Below, piece by piece: positions 45,498 to 55,649 of a stretch of DNA of 64,000 nt (its first letter is position 1; every line of letters starts with the position of its first letter). Both the position numbers and the translations under genes were made by a program. Below the pieces are notes generated by a model. That model ran no database searches. It worked only from the letters and a program-made list of their open reading frames with translations, and was not told where the DNA came from. The stretch is from Anthoceros angustus. Taxonomy: Eukaryota > Streptophyta > Anthocerotopsida > Anthocerotales > Anthocerotaceae. The DNA lies in assembly GCA_010909165.1 (NCBI GenBank), contig VJWM01000044.1, positions 1,302,001 through 1,366,000 on the forward strand, in the 5' to 3' direction.

Positions 45498-46187
45498 CTC
45501 TGCCTTGTGTTTCACCGTAGATCACCGTGAACGTGAGAAGTCGTCTATGACTGGCATAAAGTAGAGGTGGCCAAAGAGTGATCTCTTAAATGGGCCACAC
45601 AAGTCAGTATGTACTAATTGTAGCCTTCAGGTTTCTCTGGTTGTAGACCCTTTAGGAAAGGGAGAGCGGTGACTTTTGCCTAGGGAGCAAGCCTCACATA
45701 TTCCAAATTCCTCAATTCTGGTAAGTGGAATGCCTTCAGCTGCCTGAGTTGATAACATGTCTTTCATCCTTTGCATGTGCATATGTCCAAGGCGTGCGTG
45801 CCACAAATAAGACGGATTAGTGCTTGTGGCTGCAGAGAGAGAAGAGGGGTTGACAGTTGGAAAGGTTATGACGTTGAGGTGATATAGGTCGTCATCCTTC
45901 AAGTCCCCCGTGGCTATGAGGTCTCCTTGTGGAGTCTCAATAATGCTGTAACCTCCACCAAAGCACACGCAACAGCCGGATTGATCCACCTTCCGAACTG
46001 AGAATAAATTCTTTGTCAAGCCAGGTACCAGTAAAACGTCTGATATTTGTAGAGTAGAGTAGGGCTTGATATTCAGGTCCACTGTCCCGTGGCCTGATAT
46101 AGTGTGTTTAGAGTCGTCCCCAAGGCTGACGAAATGTGGAGGTGCTGCAGGTTGGATGTGGCTGAAATATTCACTGTGGGGTGTCAT
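45498..46187 (-). pseudogene. Copia pre-integrase and integrase N-terminal piece
   Basis: Minus-strand frame 46187-45627 reads ISGHGTVDLNIKP, ISDVLLVPGLTKNLFSVRK (the usual protease to pre-integrase link), SYLWHARLGHMHMQRMKDM (His pair) and CEACSLGKSHRSPFPKG (Cys pair). Then, in another frame, GHLYFMPVIDDFSR continues to the Gypsy insertion point. The other half lies at 28142 and below. Confidence 0.88.
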
Positions 46188-46740
46188 GTCATGAGGTACC
46201 CAAATCTACGTACTGCGTGTGGCGGAGGGGAGGCTACTAGGGAATGGTTGAGGCGATTAGTTTGTTGATGATCGCCTCGAATTTACATTACCTCACAGCC
46301 GATTGGAAACGATGACGAGATTGTGTTCGCGACATACTAGACAAGTGGGCTGCTATCTTATCTCTTATGTGTGATGTGGACAGGTGTGAAGTGATCTCGA
46401 AGTGTGAGAGGTAATCATGGATCGTCATGATGTGAAGAGGTATGCTACTTGGACGTAGCTCCAGTCATAGTCGGCTGGATCGACAAAGCCTCTGAGATGT
46501 ACTTCTTCTGCAATCAGGAGAAGAATGGAGCAAGTCCGAATCCAAGCGTAATGTAGGAGGTTGCCGTTAACTTCTTTTAGAAACCTCTGCTCTCTGTAGC
46601 TTCTTTGGGTCTCTAGTTGAGCAGCAATTCCGTCAGCCCTTGCTTGAAGGCGACGCCGTCTTTGTAAGCCTGGCATTGCGCCAGTGCTTGATTATTTCAA
46701 GTGAATGTTTGGTACAATGTCAGGCAGGCCCGAGGCGCCT
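46188..46740 (-). pseudogene. Copia gag remnant
   Basis: A short frame (46676-46425) starts MPGLQRRRRLQARADGIAA. It lies just downstream of the primer-binding site, where Copia gag begins. Most of gag and the protease active site are deleted or unreadable. Confidence 0.5.
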
Positions 46741-46752
46741 GCTCTGATACCA
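46735..46752 (-). promoter_or_regulatory. Copia primer-binding site (initiator Met-tRNA)
   Basis: On the minus strand, TGGTATCAGAGCAGGCGC follows the 5' LTR directly. This is the standard iMet tRNA complement in plant Copia elements and fixes both orientation and LTR boundary. Confidence 0.93.
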
Positions 46753-47313
46753 TGTAATTGTTCATAAAGCGTGAGCAATGGATGCCTATGGGCATTACAT
46801 TATCGTTAGATTACATCTGTGTCAGGACTTGCATTTATGTGCATGACCAGGTGTTGAGCAACGCTGTGGCGTTCAGTAATCTCCTAGATACGTTTAGGTC
46901 TGTTCACATCTAAACCTACTGAACCGTGCCCTAATGGCCTTAATACTACTACCGTACCCCGAGGGGTGATTTGGAGTTAATTAATTAAATTTAATAAAAG
47001 TTGAAAAATTAGAAATAATTATACTTAAAATGTTGAATATATAAAAATTTATGAGTTTAAGATGCCGAAAACAAGGAAACTAGGGTTTGTGTGGAAAATT
47101 AGGGCCTGTTTAGGGGAGGTCTATACATATCTATTAGTTATATATATTTATAGTTTTATATTTTAATAAATGTAAAAATTTAATAAAATTATTTTTGTAA
47201 ATTTTAAAATTTTGAAAAATATAAATATCTTTGTTGAACCTTAGTTTTTTCAAAAAATAATTATTTCGGCATTATCCTGTTGAATCACCCCTCGGGGTAC
47301 GGTATTCTTAATA
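46753..47313 (-). repeat. Copia 5' LTR, split by a MITE
   Basis: Begins TGTAATTGTTCATAAAGC and ends TTCTTAATA. Without the MITE (46952-47302) it is about 210 bases. An extra segment near 46886-46912 (CTAGATACGTTTAGGTCTGTTC) is missing from the 3' LTR. Confidence 0.9.
46952..47302. mobile_element. MITE with 20-bp terminal inverted repeats
   Basis: The ends are CCGTACCCCGAGGGGTGATT and its exact complement. TA is duplicated on both sides (46950-46951, 47303-47304). The interior is about 80 per cent A+T with no open frame. TA duplication puts it with mariner/Stowaway-like elements, although the terminal sequence is not a Stowaway consensus I know. Confidence 0.9.
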
Positions 47314-47492
47314 GGGTATAGACAACACATTCAACATTCTCAATGCCATACCCACTGCACTGCCATTTGGCAGTGCAGTGGTTCCAGAGATTGAGGTACG
47401 GGACACACCTGAAAGCAAAGCGTTGCTGAATCATTCAGTTTGCGGTCAGGTGACTGGTCACTTCCATTCCGCTCTACGCAGGCTACGATTGC
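47314..47492 (+). pseudogene. amino-acid permease pseudogene, 3' piece
   Basis: From GACAACACATTCAACATTCTCAATGCC this continues the exon 5 sequence interrupted at 24654 and runs through the exon 5 donor, all of intron 5 and the start of exon 6 (GGCTACGATTGCTC). There it changes abruptly to LRR-kinase sequence. An insert CCATTTGGCAGTGCAGT near 47362 disturbs the frame. Confidence 0.9.
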
Positions 47493-47775
47493 TCTCAGAC
47501 GCTTGCACTCAGAAACCTCTGGGAGAACGTTGGCAGCGGCCCACTGAGCTGGGCACGACTTTCACCCGATAGCTCATCATGAGCAGGTTCAATTTCCTCA
47601 ACTTCTTGAGGCTCCCCCGCGATCGTCGACAGATGCCCGTAGCTGCCCAACTCCATGGGCCCGGGATAGATCCTTCCAAACCGTTCTCCCTGAGTTCAAG
47701 ATAGTGCAATGCGCTCAAATCGCTGACAGCATTGGGCAGGCTCTCACTGCGGCTTCCATTGAACAAGTTGCCTCC
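47493..47775 (-). pseudogene. LRR receptor kinase fragment
   Basis: Minus-strand peptides LPNAVSDLSALHYLELREN and GLEGSIPG match LRRs of the intact kinase (LPTAVGNLSALDFLDLGEN); the stretch near 47500 matches 4425-4475 of that gene. LRRs from the middle and end of the ectodomain have been brought together, so internal deletions have occurred. Confidence 0.8.
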
Positions 47776-47783
47776 AGTATTCG

Positions 47784-49481
47784 CTAAGGAAAGAAAAGGA
47801 AAAAGAGTCCTATGATTCCATAAGGGAGGTGATAATGGCCTATAGAATGTCCACCTCCTCCGTTAGCCTGGTTACAAAAAACAAGACCTGTAACATTCAA
47901 GGGAGCTGGGCTACACAGATCCGGGTTATTGGAAAAGTCGCTTTCTTTCAGAAGCCTCTGCGAGAACGTAGGCAGCTGCCCAGTAAGGTGGTTGCTAGAA
48001 AGGTCAAGCGCAAGCAGACTGGACATACCAAGCAACGCTGAAGGGACTTCCCCCGACAACTCATTATGAGCGATGCTGAGGTTTATCAACTTCGTTAGCT
48101 GTCCCAAAGAGGCTGGAATCTTTCCGGTCAGCTTGTTGAACTTGAGACTAAGTAGAATTTGGAGATCAAACAAGTTCCCAATGCGGTCGGGAATGCTTCC
48201 GTTCAGGTAGTTGTAGTCCAGATTCGCTCCAAGTAGGCTGGAAAGGTTCCCTATCGCTTGTGGTATCTCCCCTGAAAGCTGGTTGTTATTCAGGTTCAAG
48301 AACTTCAACCTGGCCATACTACTCACACTCGATGGGATGCTACCAGTCAGTTGATTATAACTAAGGTCAAGAGCGAGCAGCTGCTCATAACCAAGAAAAA
48401 TGGAAGACGGAATCGGGCCACTCAGATTGTTGCCCGACAGATCCAATTTCCTCAAATGCACGAGGCTCCCCAACTCTTCAGGGATAGTGCTGCTAAACTT
48501 GTTGCCCCCTAAAACGAGCGTCGACAGATTCCCGCAGCTGCCCAACTCCTTGGGAATATGCCCTTCGAAACCGTTCTCCCCAAGAACCAGATGCTCCAAT
48601 GCGCTCAAATTGCCGACAGCAGTGGGCAGGCTTCCATAGAACGAGTTGAAACTCAAATCCAACGTCGTAAGCTGGTTGCAAAGGCCTATACTCATTGGGA
48701 GCGGGCCCTCTAACTGATTGTGAGACAGATCAATCCACGAGATGCTGCTCTTACATACATTTTCCGGAAAAGCGCCTTCGAAACCGTTTAAGCTGAGCTT
48801 GAGCCACTGGAGGTTCGGGATATGAGCAATCCACGCAGGCATAGGGCCCGTAAGCCCGTTCTCGGACAAATCCACAATAGTGAGGCTCTGAAGCTTTCCG
48901 AGATCCTCGGGAACAGGCCCCGTGAAGTTGTTCTGCGCAAGGAGCAGCGAAGACAAGAGCTTGGCATTGCTGAGACCCGCAGGAATGCTCCCGAAGAAAT
49001 CGTTGTTGGACAGGTCGAGGGTGACCAGGCCCTGCAACTCCCCCAACGACTCCACCAGCTGCCCGCTCAGTCCCAGCGAATTAAGCTCAAGCTTTTCCAC
49101 CCGAGTCTTGGAGTGGTCGCAAGTAACCCTCTGCCATGATCCTGAACAAAGGGTTCCCGACTCCTTCCAGCTGCTCAGCACCACGGAGCCGTTCGCACCA
49201 GCCGGAGAGTCATCGGGCGTAAGCTGTTTCTTCAACTCGAGCAGCACCGCTCCGTCGTCACAGCTTGGTGCCCAGATATCCAATCCATAAAACAGCACTA
49301 GCATCACCAAGAGCGGGACGAAGCAGCTCCGGAATCGCGTGCCCCTCCAGCCTGCGCTGGCTACACTCCAGGCCGGTTCCAGACATTCTTTCAGCCGGGT
49401 GAGCAGCCCACCAAAATCCATGAGATCCCACTGGAAAAGCCAAGAGCGGCGCCGCCACCAACACCACTCCGACCGCAGCAT
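47784..49481 (-). pseudogene. LRR receptor-like protein, kinase domain lost
   Basis: The frame is open for about 565 residues from the ATG at 49481. It is strongly like the complete LRR kinase at 2975-5840: LRR cap CSGSWQRVTC, about 17 LRRs with the same wording (for example FNKLTGKIPASLGQLTKL), and a truncated transmembrane segment LPYGIIGLFFLFF, then a stop at 47784. The kinase and second exon are gone; the break joins another LRR fragment. The N-terminus is longer than in its sister, with tryptophan-rich MLRSEWCWWRRRSW before the signal-like segment FVPLLVMLVLFYG. Because the ectodomain is intact, expression as a kinase-less receptor is conceivable, but the abrupt C-terminus argues for a pseudogene. 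Confidence 0.75.
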
Positions 49482-49985
49482 CGCCACAAAGCAAAGAACG
49501 CGCGGGTTAGGGCAGGAGCACAGAGGCGTGTACTCCCCAGGCGGCCCCGCCCTGCTGCAGGATCCGTACCCGGTTCAAGGGCATCGCTTCCAAGGACAGC
49601 CCGAAACGGGCCGCCGATAAGCCATTCTTCCCTTAAGATCCACTGCTTGGAATTCTCATGCCCTGGAGCAAGTCCGGAGTCCCCCAGGGAAACGTTTCTC
49701 CTATGCTGTTGCGGAGTGCCTTCTCCGTCAACCAACTTATGCTCACCTAGCATGACGCTGCCAGCATTGTCAGTGTTGAGTTGGAAGACGGAGTGGGAGT
49801 TCAGATCAGAGAAGGGTGTGAGATGGCGGAGTTTACCATCATGCCACACATCCGGAGTGGCGATAGCTTCATGCACCTCCTGGCATCAATGCTCCTGAAC
49901 CCGTCCCAGAATGAACTTTTCACATTCTGAAGGGCGAGGACATGCTTCCAGCACCAGTTCGATGGTCCCATACAGTCGGACAGCC
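49482..49985. other. upstream flank of the truncated LRR gene
   Basis: No gene recognised; short frames only. Confidence 0.5.
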
Positions 49986-49989
49986 GCTG

Positions 49990-50124
49990 AAGCCTTGGCA
50001 GCCGGATTCCTTACATGAGGCGGACGATGGTGGCAAGCCTTTCCTGCTGCCACACATCAGGATAGAGTACACGCAGTCAAGCAGGAAAGGAAGAAGGGCA
50101 TGGAAGCAGCCAGGCCAGGGCTAG
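49990..50124 (+). pseudogene. PPR E-domain remnant
   Basis: The plus strand reads IEYTQSSRKGRRAWKQPGQG. This matches the E-domain end (MQSSTKEIGAWKPPEQGW) of the fragment at 11.3 kb. Nothing of the upstream PPR repeats is left. Confidence 0.55.
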
Positions 50125-50206
50125 AGGGTAGACATGGACAGGACAGACTGCCCTGGCCAGGCTGCTTCCATGCCCGTACTTTCCTGCTTGACTGCATCTA
50201 CTCTGT
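50061..50206. repeat. fold-back (58-bp arms) derived from the PPR remnant
   Basis: Left arm 50061-50121 and right arm 50150-50206 are reverse complements with a few mismatches and a 3-base bulge; the loop is about 28 bases. The longest paired runs are GCAGTCAAGCAGGAAAG and GGCATGGAAGCAGCC. The left arm is PPR E-domain sequence, so the right arm is an inverted copy. Confidence 0.85.
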
Positions 50207-50936
50207 CCTAAGACTGGTGCCTGCCTGGGTACACTACATATCTGGCTGGGGGTACAAGGCATCCCAATAATAACTCTCACCTGAAAGTTCAATCCAGCAC
50301 GACCACCCTCAGCGTCATGTTTGCCACAAAATTCGAAGTACTCTCTTCACTCCTGGCCGTGGTTAGATACCATCTCGGATGTGGCTCGTATGACCCTCAA
50401 GTCATCAAAATCAGATGCGCTGGGTTTCAAGGCCCGCAACCATCTTAGTACTTTGAGAAGAGAAAATCCTACGACAAGGATTGTGCGTGCCGTGTGGTGT
50501 GATCTAGTGACATATATACATACACCTCTGCTTCTCAATCATGCAGCTACCTGCTTCAAAACTAACAACCATTCAAGGATCAGATGGCCAGCCAAAATGC
50601 TTGACCCTCACCCTCTTGTCCGAACCCGTTCCTCCTCAACCCCAACACACCCTGCACAAACAAACTCAGCAGCAGCACAGTGACGGAGGCACAATCCTCC
50701 GTCCCTGCATCACACAACCATCCGGCATATGTGAGACAGGCAACCCTGAGAACTGAAACCAGGCGCAGGCTGACGAGGTTTGCAGCAACCCAGTGGTCTC
50801 GACTTCCAGAAACCTCTTGAGCCCATGCCTACTTTCCAATGTCCATCACCTTACAATCAAGGATTCACTACTCCACATGACACCCGAGCCCATTTGCATG
50901 GCCCACCAAAAGGCTCTTTGCAGGAAAGTCTCAGCA
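50207..50936. other. intergenic, no gene recognised
   Basis: Contains short frames without domains; no repeats noted. Confidence 0.45.
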
Positions 50937-51660
50937 AGTCCTCTAAGACCCCATAGCACCAAAAAGAGCCCGTGTCCAGCTTCCAATCCCTTCGGGCTCG
51001 GAGGACTGAACAAACCTTGCCTAGTTACGTCCTGGCCAGGACTTGGCCTACAGGTGGTGAGAAACAGGAGGGTTTCAACAAGTGGTGTTCGTGGCACCAC
51101 CTGTGCAGCGTACACACTACCCGCAGGCCTTGGACAGGTGTCCTGTCGCTTCTCTCCTCCAACAACCGCAGAACAGAGAAGTCAGTGATCGTCAACCTGC
51201 CGACTCGAGCACTTCGGTACGACACCAGCCGCCTCACAATTTGCCTTGCGATTCTACATCCGTGGAATTGTTTACATGCCAACGGCTTCAAGGAGGTGGT
51301 GCTCTCACTGTTCTGCGTCCTGAGCGAATCCTCCGCAGATCTTCTCACGACTTCACCATGAGGAGTTTTCCTAAAAGACGAGATGCATGCGAATAATACG
51401 CAGAGTCGAGAAGATGTGGAAATCCTGTGCCGACGCGGATGGATGGCATCAGTGCAGTTGGCGTCGTCGGCACATTCTGTTGTACATTTGACCAGCCCGA
51501 GCAGGTGGACCTGTGGCCGTTTGCAAACACAGCGCACCTACTCACACCACTCAAGAAGAATATGTTCGGGTCTCTAACGCTCTTTGACTAACTTTTACTA
51601 GGTACCTAACCTCTTTTCTCTTCTCGGCTACACTCGGAGCTATGGAATACCGTTCTGGTC
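50937..51660. repeat. X' block, copy 2
   Basis: Matches 11425-12110 from AGACCCCATAGCACC to CTATGGAATACCG. Small indels break every frame between copies. Confidence 0.8.
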
Positions 51661-52961
51661 ACGCGGCTTCGTGTGTGTGACTTTGTTTTTTGGGTGTACT
51701 CTACGAAAATATGCCACGGCATCTTTAAGATTCTTACGTATAAGATACGTATAATATGTGCTATTACGGGACAAAAACTTTGTATGACACAGTTTTCGCC
51801 TGGTGTTCCCATTGTGTCTTGTTGTTTACGGTTTTAGGGTTCCAATCACCACACATACATGTTAACACGCGGCCTTCTTGTGTTGGTCCGTATGGTACAA
51901 GCTTGTTTCAGGGTACTTAGTGCTATGTGAAATTGTACTTGTTTCAGGGTACGTAGTGCTATGTGAAACTGCACCCCATAGGCAGCAGGAAACGTTGCAG
52001 CCTTCTATGTAGCCCGTGCCAAACACACACTGCAGCCTTGCACGCAAGTGCAAATGCACTCAGCCGCACAGCAAACACAAATGATGAGTGTAGCGCAAAC
52101 ACAAATGCAAACGGTAAGCGCAATGCAAACACAAATGCAAACGGTAAGCGCAATGCAAACACAAATGCAAACGGTAAGCATAGCGCAAACACAAATGCAA
52201 GCAGCGGTAAACAAATGCAAGCAAGCATAGCATAAGCGCAAACACAACCGCACACATACGCCACCTAGCATATGCATGATGCAAAGACATGAGAGGACGC
52301 AAGGAGACCCTAAACCCGAGAGAAAAAAAGTTTGTGTGTATCATGGTGAAAAGTTTGTGTGCATCATCAGTTTGACGAGATCGGTACACCGGGGGATGCA
52401 CATGTGGTCATGCGTGACATAACCCAAATCAAAAAGCTTGGGTCTCTAAACTGGTACAAACAAAAACAAACAAACAAACACATAGCGGTGACATGAAATT
52501 AGTTTTAACTATCAAACAAAATACCCATTGTGCTGTATAACGCGACACATTCCAGAGACCCAATCACGTGGCATACGTTTTCCGGAAATTTCTTGGGATT
52601 CCCCTTTTGGTCGTTCGTTTTGTTAATTCGGCAGTCAGGTGCTTTTAGGAAAGCACCTTGACATTGACTATAGCTGATTAATGGCCAGCTACCGGTGGTC
52701 TGGGGCCTTCAATGCCTCGTTGACGTCGGTCCACAAGTTGCTGTAGCTCGATGAGTTCTCATCTCGGGAAGCTCATTGCCAGCTCAATCGTTGGAGTTCG
52801 GCTCCAGCATGAATTCGGCGTGCTCGGAAGCGCAGCGTTCTTGCGCTCGTGGTCCAAATTCTGGTTTGCTTGTTCGATGGTGAACTTGAAGCCGGATCGG
52901 ACAATGTCCGCATGAGAAAGGAGCTTCACAATCCGTTGCTCAACTCCGGAACTGCTCACAG
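51661..52961. other. repeat-rich promoter-side region of the permease gene
   Basis: Holds a 37-base tandem pair around TTGTTTCAGGGTACNTAGTGC (51903-51967), a 30-base minisatellite (52092-52210), the inverted dispersed repeat (52306-52425) and a CAAACAAA run (52456-52480). No gene is visible. The last 250 bases before 52962 may include the 5' UTR of the permease. Confidence 0.55.
52092..52210. repeat. 30-bp minisatellite, about four copies
   Basis: Unit GCAAACACAAATGCAAACGG plus TAAGCGCAAT; the word ACGGTAAGC recurs at exactly 30-base steps (52111, 52141, 52171). Confidence 0.92.
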
Positions 52962-54966
52962 ATGGCCTACAGCGGTCTCGCGCCCGCAGCTCAGGCCAGT
53001 GGCAAACAGGATAGTCCCCGCAGTGTGGATAGTTGGCAGAAGGTGTCCTTCTCGGTCAAGGCAGCGGAGGAGAAGAGTGCGCGCTTAAATGCAGGGACGC
53101 TCATTGTCTTGGAGTCCAAAGGTGTGCAAAGCTCTTCTCTTCCGGCTTGTCGGACATTGAAGTCAAGAGTCCTGCTCATAAACCCTTTCTGCGTGAAATT
53201 GTAGCGTATCTGATTTGATGCTGGCCTGCCTGGCCTGCTGCTGCGGGTTGTTCGTCTGGCAGGAGATTGGTGGCATGCGGGCTATCACTTGTGTTCGGCA
53301 ATTGTAGGGGCACCTTTGCTGAGCATACCGCTAGCGATTTCCTTGCTAGGATGGTATGCAGGTGTTTTTGCTCTCTTATTCTGTGGGGCGGTGTCCATGT
53401 ACGCGTACAGTGTCCTTTCCACGTTGCTTGATCGGGCAGAAGAGGAGGGACATCGGCAGGTTCGGTACCGAGATCTTGCTCGCTACATTCTAGGTGATGA
53501 TCTGGTTTGGCTGGCTGGAGTTCGGGGTTGGTTTTGTTGCCTTGCTCCGACTTTACAGTCAGTGGGATGATACCTGCAGGACGAACTTGGGCCTACTACA
53601 TAGTAGCATTTGTACAGCTGCTGGTGTGCTATGGCAGCGTCGCTGCGTTGATTCTCTTTGGTGGAACATTCACAAAGGTTGGACAGACATTAAAGAACTG
53701 AAGCTGTAGCAACAAAAGAGGTGTCTGACCATTGTCACCGGGAGTAACGCATGTTTGTCTGCGGCTTGCAGAATATCTATCTGCTATACCGTCCTAATGG
53801 AGGCATGAAGCTGTACCAGTTCATTGCCATGTTTGGTGGCCTCACACTGTTCTTCGCTCAGATCCCCTCCTTCCATTCTCTAAGGCACATCAACCTCCTT
53901 GGCACGGTGCTCACCTTGACCTACAGCGGAATTGCCTTTGGCGGTTGCATTTACGCAGGTAGTCATTGGCAAATGCCAAGCCATTTCCGTTGGAAGGCAC
54001 TTGGGATAGCTAGCTTCTGTTCAAGTTAGTTCTGACAGCCCCTCCTGGTGCCCTCAGGACACTCTTCTAAAGCACCAGAAAAGAACTACAGCTCCACCTC
54101 AGAGGGCATCGACAAGACATTCAACATTCTCAATGCCATATCCATTATCACAACGTTTTATGGCACTGCAGTGGTTCCAGAGATTCAGGTACGGGGCACA
54201 CCTAGAAGCAAAGCGTTGCTGAATCATTCAGTTTTCGGTCAGGTGACTAGTCATTTCCATTCCGCTCTACGCAGGCTACGATTGCTCCACCGGCAGCAGG
54301 AAAGATGTTGAAGGGCCTCTTCCTTTGCTACGCTGTTGTTTGGAGTACCTTCCTCTTAGTAGGGGTATCAGGATATTGGGCTTTCGGCAACCAAGTCTCT
54401 GCGAACGTTCTGCAGGATCTGTCCCCAATCCTCCCCAGATGGCTCTCAGTATTGACGAATGTCCTTGCTGTCGCTCAGCTGGTAGCCATCACAATGGTAG
54501 GGTATTGAATATCAGCCAGGCCAGACGTTGCTCCCGCCAATTGACACGCCAGCATTAACTGCTGTGACAATTGTGGCTTTTGCAGGTGTACATGCAGCCA
54601 TGCTTTGACCTGCTTGAGGGAAAGTCTGCAGATCCCACCAGGTCCAGGTTCTCAACGAGAAATCTGCTTCCCCGGTTGGTAATCCGATCACTTGCGGTTG
54701 CGATTGCAACTCTGTTAGCAGCCATGTTTCCTTTCATAGGGGATGCCCTTGCAATTTTTGGAGCCTTTGGCTTCATTCCCCTAGACTTCATCTTCCCTTT
54801 CATCTTCCACCTTGTAGCCTTAAGGCCGTCTCCCAGAACCTACCAGTTCTGGCTGAGCCATATTATTGCGGCCATATTTCTAGTTGTTGCTTTGTTGGGA
54901 GGCGTCAGTTCCACTCGACAGCTGATCATAGATGCCAAACACTACAAGCTGTTTGCGAATGTGTAA
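52962..54966 (+). CDS. GABA/amino-acid permease (AAAP family, GAT1-like), seven exons
   Basis: Exons: 52962-53121, 53263-53493, 53559-53677, 53772-53958, 54058-54188, 54275-54496, 54586-54966. All introns are GT-AG and 65-141 bases long. The spliced frame is intact and gives 476 residues. Family signatures run in order: [15 protein letters not shown] before helix 1, [71 protein letters not shown] then [24 protein letters not shown], a loop [33 protein letters not shown], and the C-terminal [11 protein letters not shown]. Eleven or so membrane helices are expected. Family knowledge: proton-coupled uptake of GABA or related amino acids at the plasma membrane. Its duplicated sister is the pseudogene split at 24.6/47.3 kb. 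Confidence 0.93.
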
Positions 54967-55210
54967 AAAGTGCCATAACCTCCAGCAAGTACCTGCTAGG
55001 AGGGTGTCTGCCAATAGTTCACAGATGAGAACAATGGATGACCTATTAACCAAGAAGCAACTAAGGCCATAGATGCCAAACACTACAAGCTGTTTGCGAA
55101 TGTGTAAAAGAACCACAACCTCCAGCAAGTACCTGCTAGGAGGGTGTCTGCCAATAGTTCACAGATGAGAACAATAGATGCCCTATTAACCAAGAAGCAA
55201 CAAAGGCCAC
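54931..55210. repeat. 141-bp tandem duplication across the permease stop codon
   Basis: GATGCCAAACACTACAAGCTG through the stop and 3' flank to CAAGAAGCAA is present twice (54931-55071 and 55072-about 55210), with a few differences. The second copy is downstream of the stop and is thus 3' UTR. Confidence 0.92.
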
Positions 55211-55649
55211 GGCCTTGAGAAAATTCATCTTCTCAGAGAGCCTACAATGACATCAAAGAATCTAACCTGCTCATCGGCAGGCTATTGTACAATGCGCGGT
55301 TCCAAGACAAACAACAGAACCTGCACCGCAGACAGACCACTAGACTGATGTTAGCACACTTAACGCAGTGATAAGTTCATCACACTCTCCCAGCTTTCAT
55401 CCGCCATAATTCTGCACCTCTTAGCTGGCCCAGCCACCTGGTTGAGAGCTTCCACGGGGAGACAGCTTCCTCGGGCGATCCCTCCAGTGGGTATCGGCGA
55501 ACGAACACTTGAGGAACTGTCCACACACAAGCTCCCCTAGCGTGAACGACTAGGGAACCTGACCAAAGTTCCAAGGAATCAACACCTAGCTCGCAACCCA
55601 TCTGCTCACCACTTTATACAGAAGAATAAACTCATCCCCATGCTATATC
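55211..55649. other. intergenic between convergent genes
   Basis: No gene recognised. It separates the permease 3' end from the 3' end of the minus-strand zinc-finger gene. Confidence 0.5.

Larger units (their letters stand above)
24655..47313 (-). mobile_element. Ty1/Copia retrotransposon, itself interrupted by a Gypsy element and a MITE
   Basis: The element lies on the minus strand with its 5' LTR at the right (46753-47313, including a MITE) and 3' LTR at the left (24655-24840). Target duplications CGGTA (24650-24654) and GGGTA (47314-47318) differ at one base; the intact permease has GGGCA at the same place. Gag, protease-adjacent, integrase, RT and RNase H parts are recognisable in Copia order. 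Removing the nested Gypsy element leaves about 5.3 kb, a normal Copia size. Several frameshifts make it inactive. Confidence 0.92.

Noticed and set aside
52092-52210. Regular 30-bp repeats resembling a CRISPR array
   Set aside because: Units are contiguous with no unique spacers, in a plant nuclear context; it is a minisatellite.
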